A stretch of DNA of 64,000 nt, from assembly GCA_004799545.1 (NCBI GenBank), contig SSMU01000005.1, positions 1-64,000 on the forward strand. The letters run 5' to 3'. Under the pieces are notes generated by a model that saw only the letters and a list, made by a program, of their open reading frames with translations, was not told the origin of the DNA and ran no database searches. This document shows positions 44,125 to 52,623 of the stretch, piece by piece (the stretch's first letter is position 1; every line of letters begins with the position of its first letter). Made by a program: the position numbers and the translations under genes. Origin of the DNA: Phenylobacterium sp. GTDB lineage: Bacteria > Pseudomonadota > Alphaproteobacteria > Caulobacterales > Caulobacteraceae.

Positions 44125-44894
44125 GGATGCGCCTCGTGGACCAGTTGCATGCGACCAACGTATCCGAAGCGATGCTCCGCTGGCTGCCAGAGGAAGACGC
44201 CGTCGTTCGCGTTGAGCGGAGGCGACAAGCGAAGCACGCGGCCGTCCGGCAGGCGACTATTCGATTCCAGCATGTTCGATATGCGCGCGCGGAACTGATC
44301 CAGGGATAGAGGCGTGAACAGCTCGGACTTAGCGTCCCGCCAGAAGCGCGAGGACTGCGCATCGATGACGAGTTGGCGATAGATCTGCCCGATCGTGGCG
44401 CTGCCACCTGGCGCGGCGACGACCTCGAGCGCGCTGGCGATCAATTGCAGGAAGCCTCCGGGCGAGAAGGTGCGCGGCAGGAGGTGTCGGACGATCGGCG
44501 CCGCCCCGTCGGCGATCGCGTCGACGTCCATCGAGAAGCGCTGACCGGCGACCCGGACCGAGCCCCCCGCCTCGTCGATCGCGATCTCGACCGCCTTTTC
44601 GATGAAGAAGGCGGGCCACACGCCATCAAGGCTCCATCCACGGCGCGCGCATGCCGCGCGGAGGTCGGCCTCAAACGAGAGGAAGGCCCGCCTCATCTCG
44701 GCGTCGGCGTCGCGTCCGATCTGCTCCACGTCTCCGACAAGCGTGGCCGTATCGCCCAGCGCCGCCAGCAGGGACTTGGCCGCGGACCTGATGTGCTCCG
44801 GAGACCGTGCCTCGTCCAATCGTCGAGAGGCCTCGGCCAGCTTGCCGAAGCGGTCGTGGGTGGCACCCGATGGCTTCGCTTTCTTGCCGGTCAT
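44121..44894 (-). CDS. core-operon protein Y, unknown
   Basis: About 257 residues, no recognised family. The N-terminus is Lys-rich (MTGKKAKPSG); residues about 15-90 are helical, and the second half reads like a winged-helix or small-domain region (LIASALEVVAAPGGSATIGQ, DQFRARISNMLESNSRLPDG). No catalytic motif is visible. It overlaps the genes on both sides by 4 bp, so it is an integral subunit of the cluster. Confidence 0.65.
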   Translation of the reverse strand: MTGKKAKPSGATHDRFGKLAEASRRLDEARSPEHIRSAAKSLLAALGDTATLVGDVEQIGRDADAEMRRAFLSFEADLRAACARRGWSLDGVWPAFFIEKAVEIAIDEAGGSVRVAGQRFSMDVDAIADGAAPIVRHLLPRTFSPGGFLQLIASALEVVAAPGGSATIGQIYRQLVIDAQSSRFWRDAKSELFTPLSLDQFRARISNMLESNSRLPDGRVLRLSPPLNANDGVFLWQPAEHRFGYVGRMQLVHEAHP

Positions 44895-46264
44895 GCGGCC
44901 TCCATCTCCTGCGCGATGATTTCGGCGTTGGCGGTCACGCCCTCGGCGAATCCGGATCGCAACTGGACGAACATCTGATCCACCCGGTTTCCCGACGCGA
45001 AGAAGACCGTGCCCTCCGCGACGCCGGATCGCTTGATCGCGAGAAGCATCCGGTTCGCGAAACCCATCTCCACCACCTCACCCTGCAATGCGGCGTCCAA
45101 CATGGAACGCAGGCCCAGACTGTCGAATGGCGTCATGCCGACCGGTCGCCCGACCTTCTCGAAGGCGAGCTCTAGATGACGGGCCGCGGCACGGACCGCG
45201 TCCGTCGGTGAGGTGGCTCGCGGCGACCTCGACGTCCTCTGCGTATCGCGCGCCTGGACGAGCGTGCCGCCGAAGCGCTCCCATGCGAAGGAGTCCGCCA
45301 TGGTGTCGCGTCGGGCCGCGGCCCATGCGCGACACAGAGGCGTGGCCTCGTAGCGCCAGCGCTTGCGGGCGCTCTCCTTGTTTGCTTCGTCGTCCGCTCC
45401 CGGCTTGGTCAGCATGCCCAGGTCGACGAGCTGCTCGAACCGCGGGATTGTCTGATGATCGGCGTTCTTGTGCGACTTTCGTGCGCCGGATGCTGGGGCG
45501 CGGGGTCGCGGTCCGCGCGCATGCTGCAAGGCGCTGTCCGTCAGCCAGGACGCGGCCCCTCGAAGCTCTTCCTGCAGGTCGAGCTCCTCCGCGATGGTGG
45601 AGGCCAGCGCTCTCGCCGTCCTGTATTCTGGAATATCTCGAAGTTGGATGCTGGCTTCGGCCTTCGTGAGGACATCCACGAAGGCGCGGCAGAACAGCCG
45701 GGCGGCGTCGACCGTCTCCAGGACTTGGCCAGGCTCCGTGGCGGCGATGGCGTCGATCATCACCTCGGTCACCGGATCGATCTCGAGAAGATGATAGAGC
45801 AGGAACCACCGTTCGGCTTCGGTCATGACGAACGGGTTCCAAGCGGCGACCTCGCCGGCCAGGAACGCTTCGGTGGCCGTCTCGTCCTGATAGCGGCGGA
45901 GCAGCAGTCCGCGCTCGGCGATCTGATTGCCACGTCCCAGGAAGCCTGCGTCGCGCGCCCAGTCGACGATCTTGTAGGTCGTGGGCTCGGTGATCGCGTA
46001 GAGCCAGGAAGGACAATCGCCGGCCCGAAGAAGCTCCTCGACGACGGGAGACCCCTTAGCCTCCTTCTCGCCGCCCTCGCGCGAACGCAGGTGCGCCATG
46101 GGCGCCGCACGCCGCCGCGCCGGCAGCAACGGCTGCGAGAGACGACGTATGAGCACGGGGGAGCCGATGCTGCGGCGATCGGAGTCCAAGGCCGCTACGG
46201 CTACCTTCAGGAAGCCGTAGCGCAGATAGAAGTCCTGGAACTTCGTCCATGGAACGCCGCTCAT
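44891..46264 (-). CDS. core-operon protein X, unknown
   Basis: About 457 residues from the ATG at 46264, which overlaps the HerA-like stop. It begins VPWTKFQDFYLRYGFLKVAV. The middle is rich in helices (AERWFLLYHLLEIDPVTEVM) and contains an internal basic linker RAPASGARKSHKNADHQ, followed by IPRFEQLVDLGMLTKPGAD, which looks like a winged-helix segment. No catalytic motif. Possible DNA-binding or scaffold subunit. Confidence 0.65.
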   Translation of the reverse strand: MSGVPWTKFQDFYLRYGFLKVAVAALDSDRRSIGSPVLIRRLSQPLLPARRRAAPMAHLRSREGGEKEAKGSPVVEELLRAGDCPSWLYAITEPTTYKIVDWARDAGFLGRGNQIAERGLLLRRYQDETATEAFLAGEVAAWNPFVMTEAERWFLLYHLLEIDPVTEVMIDAIAATEPGQVLETVDAARLFCRAFVDVLTKAEASIQLRDIPEYRTARALASTIAEELDLQEELRGAASWLTDSALQHARGPRPRAPASGARKSHKNADHQTIPRFEQLVDLGMLTKPGADDEANKESARKRWRYEATPLCRAWAAARRDTMADSFAWERFGGTLVQARDTQRTSRSPRATSPTDAVRAAARHLELAFEKVGRPVGMTPFDSLGLRSMLDAALQGEVVEMGFANRMLLAIKRSGVAEGTVFFASGNRVDQMFVQLRSGFAEGVTANAEIIAQEMEAA

Positions 46265-47649
46265 CAGAACGCCTCGCCGCCGTGCGCGACGTTTCGAGGT
46301 CGCACCTCGCCGATGACTAGGCGATGGGCGTCGCTCGTGGCGCTGGAGAACAGCGCCTGCCCCACGTCCAGGGAGCGGATCAGGTCCGTCATCGGAAGGT
46401 CGCGCCCGCCGGCCCGCACCTTGTCCGGCTGGGCGTTCTGCAGCATGGCGCAGACCGCCGACACGTCCTCGGCGACGCTGAGGCGATGGATGATGAAGGT
46501 GTCGATCTGGCTGGCGGCCGCCTCCGAGACCGCGCCCTTGGGGCGTTGGGTCGCCAGCCATAGCGAAAGGCCGTAGTTTCGCCCCTCCAGGACGAAGGAA
46601 TCGAGCGTCTTGCGAGCGGTGCTGGCACCGCGCGCCGGCATCAGGATCTGCGCCTCGTCGATCGCCAGCACCGTCCGCGGCACATGGGACAGGAGTTCGG
46701 TCTCCAGCTGCGCAACCTGCTCGGACGTATTGCGGATCAAGGCGAGCCGACGCCGGATCTGGCTGGCGTACATGCGGTCCGCCTTGATCAGGCGAACGAG
46801 GACGGTGGTCAGGACCGTGCGCATGTCGTCGCTGAGCCGGCCGAGAGAGACGATGCTCAGGACGCCGGCCTCGGCGATCTCCGTCAGGAGCGTGCCGGCC
46901 GCACTGTCGAACAAGGCCATTGCCCCGAAGGATCGAAGGGGCTGCACGACGCTTCGGCGCGTCTCCGACGCATAGAACTGTGCGATGTCCGGATCGTGAT
47001 CGATGCAGTCGACGAGATCCTGGACGGTGTAGGCCGGGGTCGGGGCCCGAACGGCCGACGGGTCGTCCCACGCCCAGCCCAGTTCGGTCACCTTACGGAA
47101 GGCCTCATCGAACAGACGACCGCGGGTGTCCGCCATGAGGTCGGCCTTGATGAGAAGCGCCCAGTCTCCTGCCTCGAGGGTGGACACGGGAACGCGCAAC
47201 TCACGGAATTCGGGCGGATCGATATCCCACCTCATTCCGGCGGGCACGAACACGCGCGTGTTGATCGGCTCCGCCGTGAGGCCGGGCCACTTCTCGTAGA
47301 CCCTGTGCTGACGCACCAACCCCTCCGGCCCCTCCGAAGAGAGCGGCGTGAGCGCGGTCCAGTGCACGTCGAGCGGGTCGAGTAGCACGACGGCGCGCGG
47401 ATCGGCGTGGGTTGAGATCCGGGATCCCGGTCTCGTGGCGAAGCCCTCCAGCATGGCGCCCATCCCATAGGACTTGCCGGAGCCCCGCTTGCCGACCTCG
47501 AGGACGACGAAATTCTCGGACGCGTCGAAGTAGATCGGATCGCGGTTGCCCTTTTCCGACATGCGGCCAGCGAGGATGGTGCTTTCCCGCTTGTTGCTGC
47601 CGAGATGAACCGCACCCGCCACCCGAGGTTCGACATCAAAGATCTTCAT
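46264..47649 (-). CDS. HerA/FtsK-like ATPase
   Basis: About 461 residues. An N-terminal beta-rich part (GAVHLGSNKRESTILAGRMS) precedes Walker A GKRGSGKSYGMG (about 50-58). Walker B is TVLAIDEAQILMPA (about 327-335), followed by LEGRNYGLSLWLATQRPKGA, the arginine/sensor region typical of HerA-type DNA pumps. Such ATPases form hexamers that translocate DNA, often with a nuclease partner. It lies 1 bp from the next ATPase gene upstream. Confidence 0.83.
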   Translation of the reverse strand: MKIFDVEPRVAGAVHLGSNKRESTILAGRMSEKGNRDPIYFDASENFVVLEVGKRGSGKSYGMGAMLEGFATRPGSRISTHADPRAVVLLDPLDVHWTALTPLSSEGPEGLVRQHRVYEKWPGLTAEPINTRVFVPAGMRWDIDPPEFRELRVPVSTLEAGDWALLIKADLMADTRGRLFDEAFRKVTELGWAWDDPSAVRAPTPAYTVQDLVDCIDHDPDIAQFYASETRRSVVQPLRSFGAMALFDSAAGTLLTEIAEAGVLSIVSLGRLSDDMRTVLTTVLVRLIKADRMYASQIRRRLALIRNTSEQVAQLETELLSHVPRTVLAIDEAQILMPARGASTARKTLDSFVLEGRNYGLSLWLATQRPKGAVSEAAASQIDTFIIHRLSVAEDVSAVCAMLQNAQPDKVRAGGRDLPMTDLIRSLDVGQALFSSATSDAHRLVIGEVRPRNVAHGGEAF

Positions 47650-47650
47650 C

Positions 47651-48853
47651 TCAGAGCGCCTCGCTGGCGATCGCGTCGACGATCGCCATGTCGATCGTCC
47701 GCTGATCCTGTTTCATTGCCCGCTGGGCCGCGCGCTGGAGCCGCATGAGCATCTCACTCGGCTTGCTGGCGTTACTGTCTGCGGTGACCTGCTCCATGAA
47801 CTCGACGAGGGCGTCGGGCTCGAACGGGAACGCGGCCAGGCGCGCCGGATCGTCGCCGACGATGGCGCGCAGCTCATCCGGCACATCGGTGGCCAAGGCG
47901 CCCGGCTCGACCACCTCGCGCTGCGACTCAGGGACCTCTCCCTTCCGGATGGACGTGGCGAGGACCTCGTCGACGAAGGCGCGAAGTTCGTCCCGGCCGC
48001 CGTTCATCAGCTCGATGTAGTTTGAGAACCCGATCCGACGCTGGATCTCGTCGTGAAGCAGGAGCGCGGGAAGGTTGTTGCGGGTGTTCGCGCCGATGAA
48101 GAAGATGATGCCGACGTTGACGATCTCAGTGATCTCGCGCAGCGAGGCGAGCCAGGTGACGTAGACATCCGGGTTGGTGACGCCTTCCAGGCGTTCGGCC
48201 TCGTCGACGAGATACAGCGGCGTCTTCCCGTCGATCTCCAAGAACATGTGGGCCAGGCCGCGCATGACCTCTCCGAAGTCTTGGCTATCGGCGAGATGCG
48301 GCGGCAATCCGGATGAGATCAGGCTCATCTGGATCTTCTGTTCACCGCCGAGCCAACGCAAGCTGGTGGACACTGCGTCGAGGTTGGGAGCCGCCAGGCC
48401 CGTGGTCAGGACCGTAGCGATCGAGTCGGACCGGATGACCTGGTTCAGCGGTGTGGCCTGGCCGGCACCGACCTTAGTCGCATAGGCCATCGCCACACGC
48501 TGGATTTCGCGCACGGGGTGGGATCGGATCAGCTGCTGGAAGAAGGTGGAGAACGGTTCGCGGGACTTGAAGGCCGAGCACTTCACATAGACCGGCAGGA
48601 CCCGTAGGCCATCGACCCCGACCGAGAATTCGAGGTTGTGGCAGAGGTGGGTCTTACCGCGGCCATAGTCGCCGAACACCACGGATTTCTGTCCATCGGC
48701 ACTGTACGATGTCTCTTCGATCGCCCCCATCAGGAAATCGCGCTGGCGACGCTCGCGGGCGCCGAATAGGTATTTGCGGTGCTTGTCCGGCAGGAAGCGG
48801 AAGGTGTCGAAGCCGTCCCGCATGAAGAACCAGTCTTGGAGTGTCTTTTGCAT
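47651..48853 (-). CDS. AAA-type P-loop ATPase of the core operon
   Basis: About 400 residues. FFMRDGFDTFRFLPDKHRKY begins the protein; Walker A is FGDYGRGKTHL (about 59-66), Walker B TPLYLVDEAERLEG (about 213), with IIFFIGANTRNNLP as sensor 1. The overall layout is that of ORC/Cdc6-like or DUF2791-type NTPases that act in DNA-bound complexes. The C-terminal 100 residues are helical. Specific family uncertain. Confidence 0.75.
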   Translation of the reverse strand: MQKTLQDWFFMRDGFDTFRFLPDKHRKYLFGARERRQRDFLMGAIEETSYSADGQKSVVFGDYGRGKTHLCHNLEFSVGVDGLRVLPVYVKCSAFKSREPFSTFFQQLIRSHPVREIQRVAMAYATKVGAGQATPLNQVIRSDSIATVLTTGLAAPNLDAVSTSLRWLGGEQKIQMSLISSGLPPHLADSQDFGEVMRGLAHMFLEIDGKTPLYLVDEAERLEGVTNPDVYVTWLASLREITEIVNVGIIFFIGANTRNNLPALLLHDEIQRRIGFSNYIELMNGGRDELRAFVDEVLATSIRKGEVPESQREVVEPGALATDVPDELRAIVGDDPARLAAFPFEPDALVEFMEQVTADSNASKPSEMLMRLQRAAQRAMKQDQRTIDMAIVDAIASEAL

Positions 48854-48868
48854 CGGATGTGTCCTGGA

Positions 48869-49321
48869 TCAGGCTAGGGCGCGAACGAAACGGCAGGTCT
48901 GGTCGAAGAGCAGTCGGCCCGCGTCCGAGACAGGAACGACACGCACCCCGAGTTCGATGTTGGAGGCCAGGCCGGCCTTGGTGAGGTTGGCGGAGGTGAT
49001 GATCGCCTCCGACTCGCGGGCGCGGCGCGCGACCGACACATAGGCCTTCGCATGGAGGCGTCGGCGGGGTGTCGAGACCGTCGTCCGACGATATTCCTGG
49101 CCGGCGAGCAGAAGCCGCAACGGCCGGGCCACCTCGGGCGTGGTGATGAGCAGGAGTCGAGCCCCGGCGGAGGTGATGGCCGTCGCGAGCTTCGCGAGAC
49201 GTTCATCGAGCGCCTCGTCGACGAACGGCGAGCAGATCAGGACCTCCCGCAGGCGATCGGCCTGATTGCACATCCGATCAAGCAGGGCGTGGACCTCAGG
49301 GCCTCCGGACAAGCCGATCAT
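48869..49321 (-). CDS. single-motif PLD-family nuclease
   Basis: About 150 residues with one HKD motif: RLHAKAYV (about 88-95) and later ITSANLTKAGL (about 113-120). One motif means two subunits must join to form the active site, as in Nuc or DrmC-type proteins. It overlaps the upstream gene by 4 bp. It is the best candidate for the DNA-cutting component of the core operon, perhaps fed by the HerA-like ATPase. Confidence 0.8.
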   Translation of the reverse strand: MIGLSGGPEVHALLDRMCNQADRLREVLICSPFVDEALDERLAKLATAITSAGARLLLITTPEVARPLRLLLAGQEYRRTTVSTPRRRLHAKAYVSVARRARESEAIITSANLTKAGLASNIELGVRVVPVSDAGRLLFDQTCRFVRALA

Positions 49322-50562
49322 TCGTCGCCCTCCGCTTCGCCGTTGGTGCGCGTGCGGTCGATCTGGGCGGCCTGGGTCGCCACGACATCCACCGAAACCC
49401 CCAGCTTCCGCGCTAGGCGCGTGAGGGCGGCCCGATCGGAGCGCAAACGGGTCTTCAGCGCAGCCCTAGTCTCCAGTTCCACGACGCGGATCCGACCGGC
49501 GAGCTTCTTGTCGTCGTGTCCCGCCAAGGTCTCCAGTCGGCGCAAAAGCGCGTCTGCCGGATCGGAACGGACCGCCGGGGACGATTGCGTTAGGCCCGCC
49601 ACGGCCGTCGCCGGCGCGACGCCGCTGACGATCTGGCGCAGCGCCTGCAGCAACCCCTCCGCCTCTCCATGATGCGCCCAGTCGACGGTACGCAGGATCG
49701 CGATCGCCTCCTGGGGCAGGCGGGCGGGCGGGCCATTCGCCTTCCAGTAGTCGCGCGCGGCGTCGCTTGAGAGCTCGAACCGAGCGTTCATGAGGTCGTG
49801 TTCGTGACGGATGCGACCGAGCGCGGCGGCGACCTGGAGATCGAACTCCGGCATAAGTTCGGAGAGCCGGGGCACGGCGATGTCCCGCCCGGCGAGACGA
49901 GCGGCCACGTCCGGCCGGAGACCGTCGTAGGCCGAGATTCGTCGCGTCGTGAAGATCGAGACGCCATCGAAGGCGAGGAAGTCCTCTCCCTCCTCGGACC
50001 CGCCGACGGGCGGGAAAATCGCGCCACCGGCGAGACCAGCCAAGGCCACCTGGGCCGGGCCGGTCAGGTCGGCCGGCGCGGCGACATGGACGAAGCCGCC
50101 GGTCAGCACGACATCATCGGTGCGGCGCCCGTTGAGCAGAATGGCGCGCTCGAATACGCCGGGGCGCGCCGGGCCGTCGGCTCCGGGACGTCCGAGCAGC
50201 TCGAGCATGACGTCGGCTTCCCGCATACCGGAAGCGTCGAGCTCGGCGAAGGAGCCCGCGATCTGCCGAAAATCCCCGAGGCCACCGGGGACCACACGCG
50301 CGACATCGAGCCGCCGTTGCGCGGCGACGGGGTTAAGGATCATCACCGTGCGCAGCAGGGCGACCAGGCGGGCCAGTGGGATGCCGTCCGCGCCGGCGGA
50401 TGTCAGGAAGAGGGTGCGGGCGGTCTGGGTGCAGGCGAAGTCCACGATCTCCTCGCGGAACCGCCTAATCCTGGCGCACGAGCCGGGGAACGCACCTTCG
50501 AGGAACTCGGCGACGAGTTCGAAGGCGGGTGGCCGAACAACGGTGATAGGGCGACGAGACAT
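49318..50562 (-). CDS. core-operon protein A, unknown, first gene
   Basis: About 414 residues, no recognised family. Residues 1-100 look alpha/beta (VRPPAFELVAEFLEGAFPGS, TLFLTSAGADGIPLARLVAL); the middle contains glycine-rich beta-like sequence (RTDDVVLTGGFVHVAAPADL) and the C-terminal 110 residues are helical and charged, ending EGDE. No catalytic motif. It is the first gene after the palindromic operator, with no strong ribosome site. Confidence 0.65.
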   Translation of the reverse strand: MSRRPITVVRPPAFELVAEFLEGAFPGSCARIRRFREEIVDFACTQTARTLFLTSAGADGIPLARLVALLRTVMILNPVAAQRRLDVARVVPGGLGDFRQIAGSFAELDASGMREADVMLELLGRPGADGPARPGVFERAILLNGRRTDDVVLTGGFVHVAAPADLTGPAQVALAGLAGGAIFPPVGGSEEGEDFLAFDGVSIFTTRRISAYDGLRPDVAARLAGRDIAVPRLSELMPEFDLQVAAALGRIRHEHDLMNARFELSSDAARDYWKANGPPARLPQEAIAILRTVDWAHHGEAEGLLQALRQIVSGVAPATAVAGLTQSSPAVRSDPADALLRRLETLAGHDDKKLAGRIRVVELETRAALKTRLRSDRAALTRLARKLGVSVDVVATQAAQIDRTRTNGEAEGDE

Positions 50563-50656
50563 TGAGCAAAACCTATCGCGGCCAAGCTCAAGAGTCCCAT
50601 TGGGGATGGGATGCTGCTAATCTGTTGTTCCAAATGAATATTTTTCAAGAACCATT

Positions 50657-50707
50657 AAATCCATCGTGGCAATTGCCACGTAACTAGGCGATTGCCACGA
50701 TGGATTT
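50657..50707 (-). promoter_or_regulatory. complex palindromic operator upstream of the core operon
   Basis: The half-site ATTGCCACG occurs three times: inverted at 50665-50673, direct at 50672-50680 and direct at 50691-50699. The first two make a perfect 16-bp palindrome CGTGGCAATTGCCACG. In addition, the 17-bp arms 50657-50673 and 50691-50707 are perfect inverted repeats with a 17-bp spacer. It lies 95-145 bp upstream of the first core gene in a 223-bp gene-free gap. TTGAAA (minus strand, near 50645) could be a -35 element. Confidence 0.65.
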
Positions 50708-50785
50708 GGCCGCCGGCGCGCCGACGCCTGAAGCGACTCGAATGCTAGCCGGCCAGGCCTCGACCGGGACGCGCGCGCGAGGGCG

Positions 50786-51538
50786 CTAGGTGCCGATTGG
50801 GGCCGGCGCGTTGGCCCGCAGGTCCAGCCGGAGATAGAGCGCGCCCGCGATGTACCCGTCGAAGGCTGCGACGACCTCCTCAAGATAGGCAAACACCCTA
50901 TCGGCCAGCGACGCCAGCTCGGTGGCGCTGTCGTCCTGTCCGCACTCGACGAAGGACAAGCGACCGTGCGCCAACCCGTTGCGCAGATGGACGATCAGCG
51001 CCAAGGCGCCGCGGTCGTCCCGGATCTTCGCCTTAACCCCGGCAGCCGCGGCGGCGCTGATCTGCAGATCGAAGCCGATCCGCGCGGCAATGCGGTGGAT
51101 CTCCTCGTCGTCCCAATTCCCACCACCACCCTTCTCGATGGTGAAGGGTGCGACAGGCAGCGCGGAGACCAGGTGGTCGCACATGGCAAGCGCCAACTCG
51201 AGCCGACGCTCGGGACCCATGTCCTTATGGGTCTTGGCCATGTGCCTCACCCACTCCCCCCTCAATTCGCTCGTGAGGTCGCCGGGCTCGCGTGGCGCCT
51301 CTCCCAGGGCGGTCACGCTGACAGCATCGAGACAGCCCGTGACGGTCGCCTCGACCAGGTTGTAGAGCTGGAGATAGACGCTCGAGTAGAGAATCCGCTG
51401 CTGTTGCGTGGTGATCGCCGGACCGTCCGGCCCTAGTCGTGGCACACCCGACCGGATCACGCCCTCCACGCCCGAAAGGAAGTCGAGGTAGGCGCAGATC
51501 TCGTCGCGGCGTTCCTGGAAGCGTTCGGTGAAAGCCAC
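50786..51538 (-). CDS. HEPN-like nuclease (MAE_28990/MAE_18760 type)
   Basis: About 250 residues from a GTG preceded by GGAGG. The hallmark is RNGLAH (about 185-190), the Rx4H motif of HEPN RNases, within an all-helical protein (QQRILYSSVYLQLYNLVEAT). Family members often pair with a DUF262 gene, as here (2-bp gap). Probably a toxin-type effector that cuts RNA, with activity controlled by the DUF262 partner. Confidence 0.8.
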   Translation of the reverse strand: MAFTERFQERRDEICAYLDFLSGVEGVIRSGVPRLGPDGPAITTQQQRILYSSVYLQLYNLVEATVTGCLDAVSVTALGEAPREPGDLTSELRGEWVRHMAKTHKDMGPERRLELALAMCDHLVSALPVAPFTIEKGGGGNWDDEEIHRIAARIGFDLQISAAAAAGVKAKIRDDRGALALIVHLRNGLAHGRLSFVECGQDDSATELASLADRVFAYLEEVVAAFDGYIAGALYLRLDLRANAPAPIGT

Positions 51539-51540
51539 CC

Positions 51541-52608
51541 TCAAGCCTCCAGTAGGGCGTTCCGCACGAAATCGAGCCGCCTCTGAAGCTTGCTCTTCAC
51601 GTTCGCCGCGTCGGAGGTCGTGACCAACTGGAACGCGTCCCCCTCCAGCCATCCGGACACGTCGGGCGTGGCGGCCGCGAGTTCCGGACGCTGCAGAATG
51701 GCGAGATGGCTGCCGACGGCGATGGCTTCGAAACGAACTCTAGGCGTTGTCTGCGCGGTCGGTCCCTTGCGGAAACCGTAGGGGAACACGCGCTGAACGA
51801 AAGTCATGGTGGCCATAAATCGCTGCCGGTATCGGTCGACCAGGTCCGGATCCTCCTCGAAGAGGCGGTTCATCTGTTTCGTGTAGTCGAATATGAACTT
51901 GGAGGGGCTTTCGCTGTATGCATCCAGCCCGTCGCCATAGGCGAAGAAGCGCGCCACCAGCTCCTCGGGAATTCGCTCGCGCTGCGATTTGGAGGATACG
52001 GGCGCAAGTTCCTTCAGGATGTCGCTAGCGGCGAGCTCTATCACGAGCGACTGAAAGGGCCCGCCCAGGGCGCCGCGCCTGACCTCGGCGGTGTTGGCAC
52101 CCTTGCTCCCGGTATTGATGCGCTCGAAGAGATCGAAGCGGGCCTGCTCGTCGGCATGCTCGTTCAGGACGATTCCACGAATGGATCGGTTCAAGATCTT
52201 TCGCTGGCGCGCGGCGGGCAGGTCGGCGAACCGGGTTCCATTCAGCGACGGCAGTTCCTCAAGGCCCCGGAACTCGAAATCGCCCAGCACATACTCATGA
52301 ATCGTCCGCAATCGCTGCGACCCATCCACGATCTCCAGCTTGCCACTTTCCGACTCCCAGAAGAACAGGAAGGGGATGGGCAAGCCGATGATCAGCGACT
52401 CCAGGAAGCGGGATTTCCGCTCAGACTCCCAAGTGAAGGCCCGCTGGTAGTCCGGCACGAAGAAGTCGCCGCGTTCCATCTTCTCCGCGAGCATCTCGAC
52501 GGAGTATTCCGTCATGTAGAATTCGATGCGCCTGGAGTGACTAAGGATCTCGCTTTCGGCAGCGTCGAGTTGATCCTGGGGGATCTGCCGTCGTCTCGCC
52601 TTCGCCAC
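51541..52608 (-). CDS. DUF262 (GmrS/ParB-like NTPase-nuclease) protein
   Basis: About 355 residues. DUF262 motifs are clear: FFVPDYQRAFTWESERKSRF, LIIGLPIPFLFFWE, EIVDGSQRLRTI (the DGxQR nucleotide site) and FERINTGSKG. The domain is the NTP-binding part of GmrSD-type type IV enzymes; no DUF1524 HNH domain is attached, so nuclease function may lie in the HEPN partner. It is 15 bp from the Dcm gene. Confidence 0.86.
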   Translation of the reverse strand: MAKARRRQIPQDQLDAAESEILSHSRRIEFYMTEYSVEMLAEKMERGDFFVPDYQRAFTWESERKSRFLESLIIGLPIPFLFFWESESGKLEIVDGSQRLRTIHEYVLGDFEFRGLEELPSLNGTRFADLPAARQRKILNRSIRGIVLNEHADEQARFDLFERINTGSKGANTAEVRRGALGGPFQSLVIELAASDILKELAPVSSKSQRERIPEELVARFFAYGDGLDAYSESPSKFIFDYTKQMNRLFEEDPDLVDRYRQRFMATMTFVQRVFPYGFRKGPTAQTTPRVRFEAIAVGSHLAILQRPELAAATPDVSGWLEGDAFQLVTTSDAANVKSKLQRRLDFVRNALLEA

Positions 52609-52623
52609 CGCGGCCTCCGTCCC

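Noticed and set aside
40935..50562. Assignment of the core operon to BREX, DISARM, Dnd/Dpt or Dpd systems
   Set aside because: Only single components (BrxD-like, PLD, HerA-like) are shared; hallmark genes such as PglZ, DrmA/DrmB, DndC-DndD, DptF-DptG and DpdA are not in the window.
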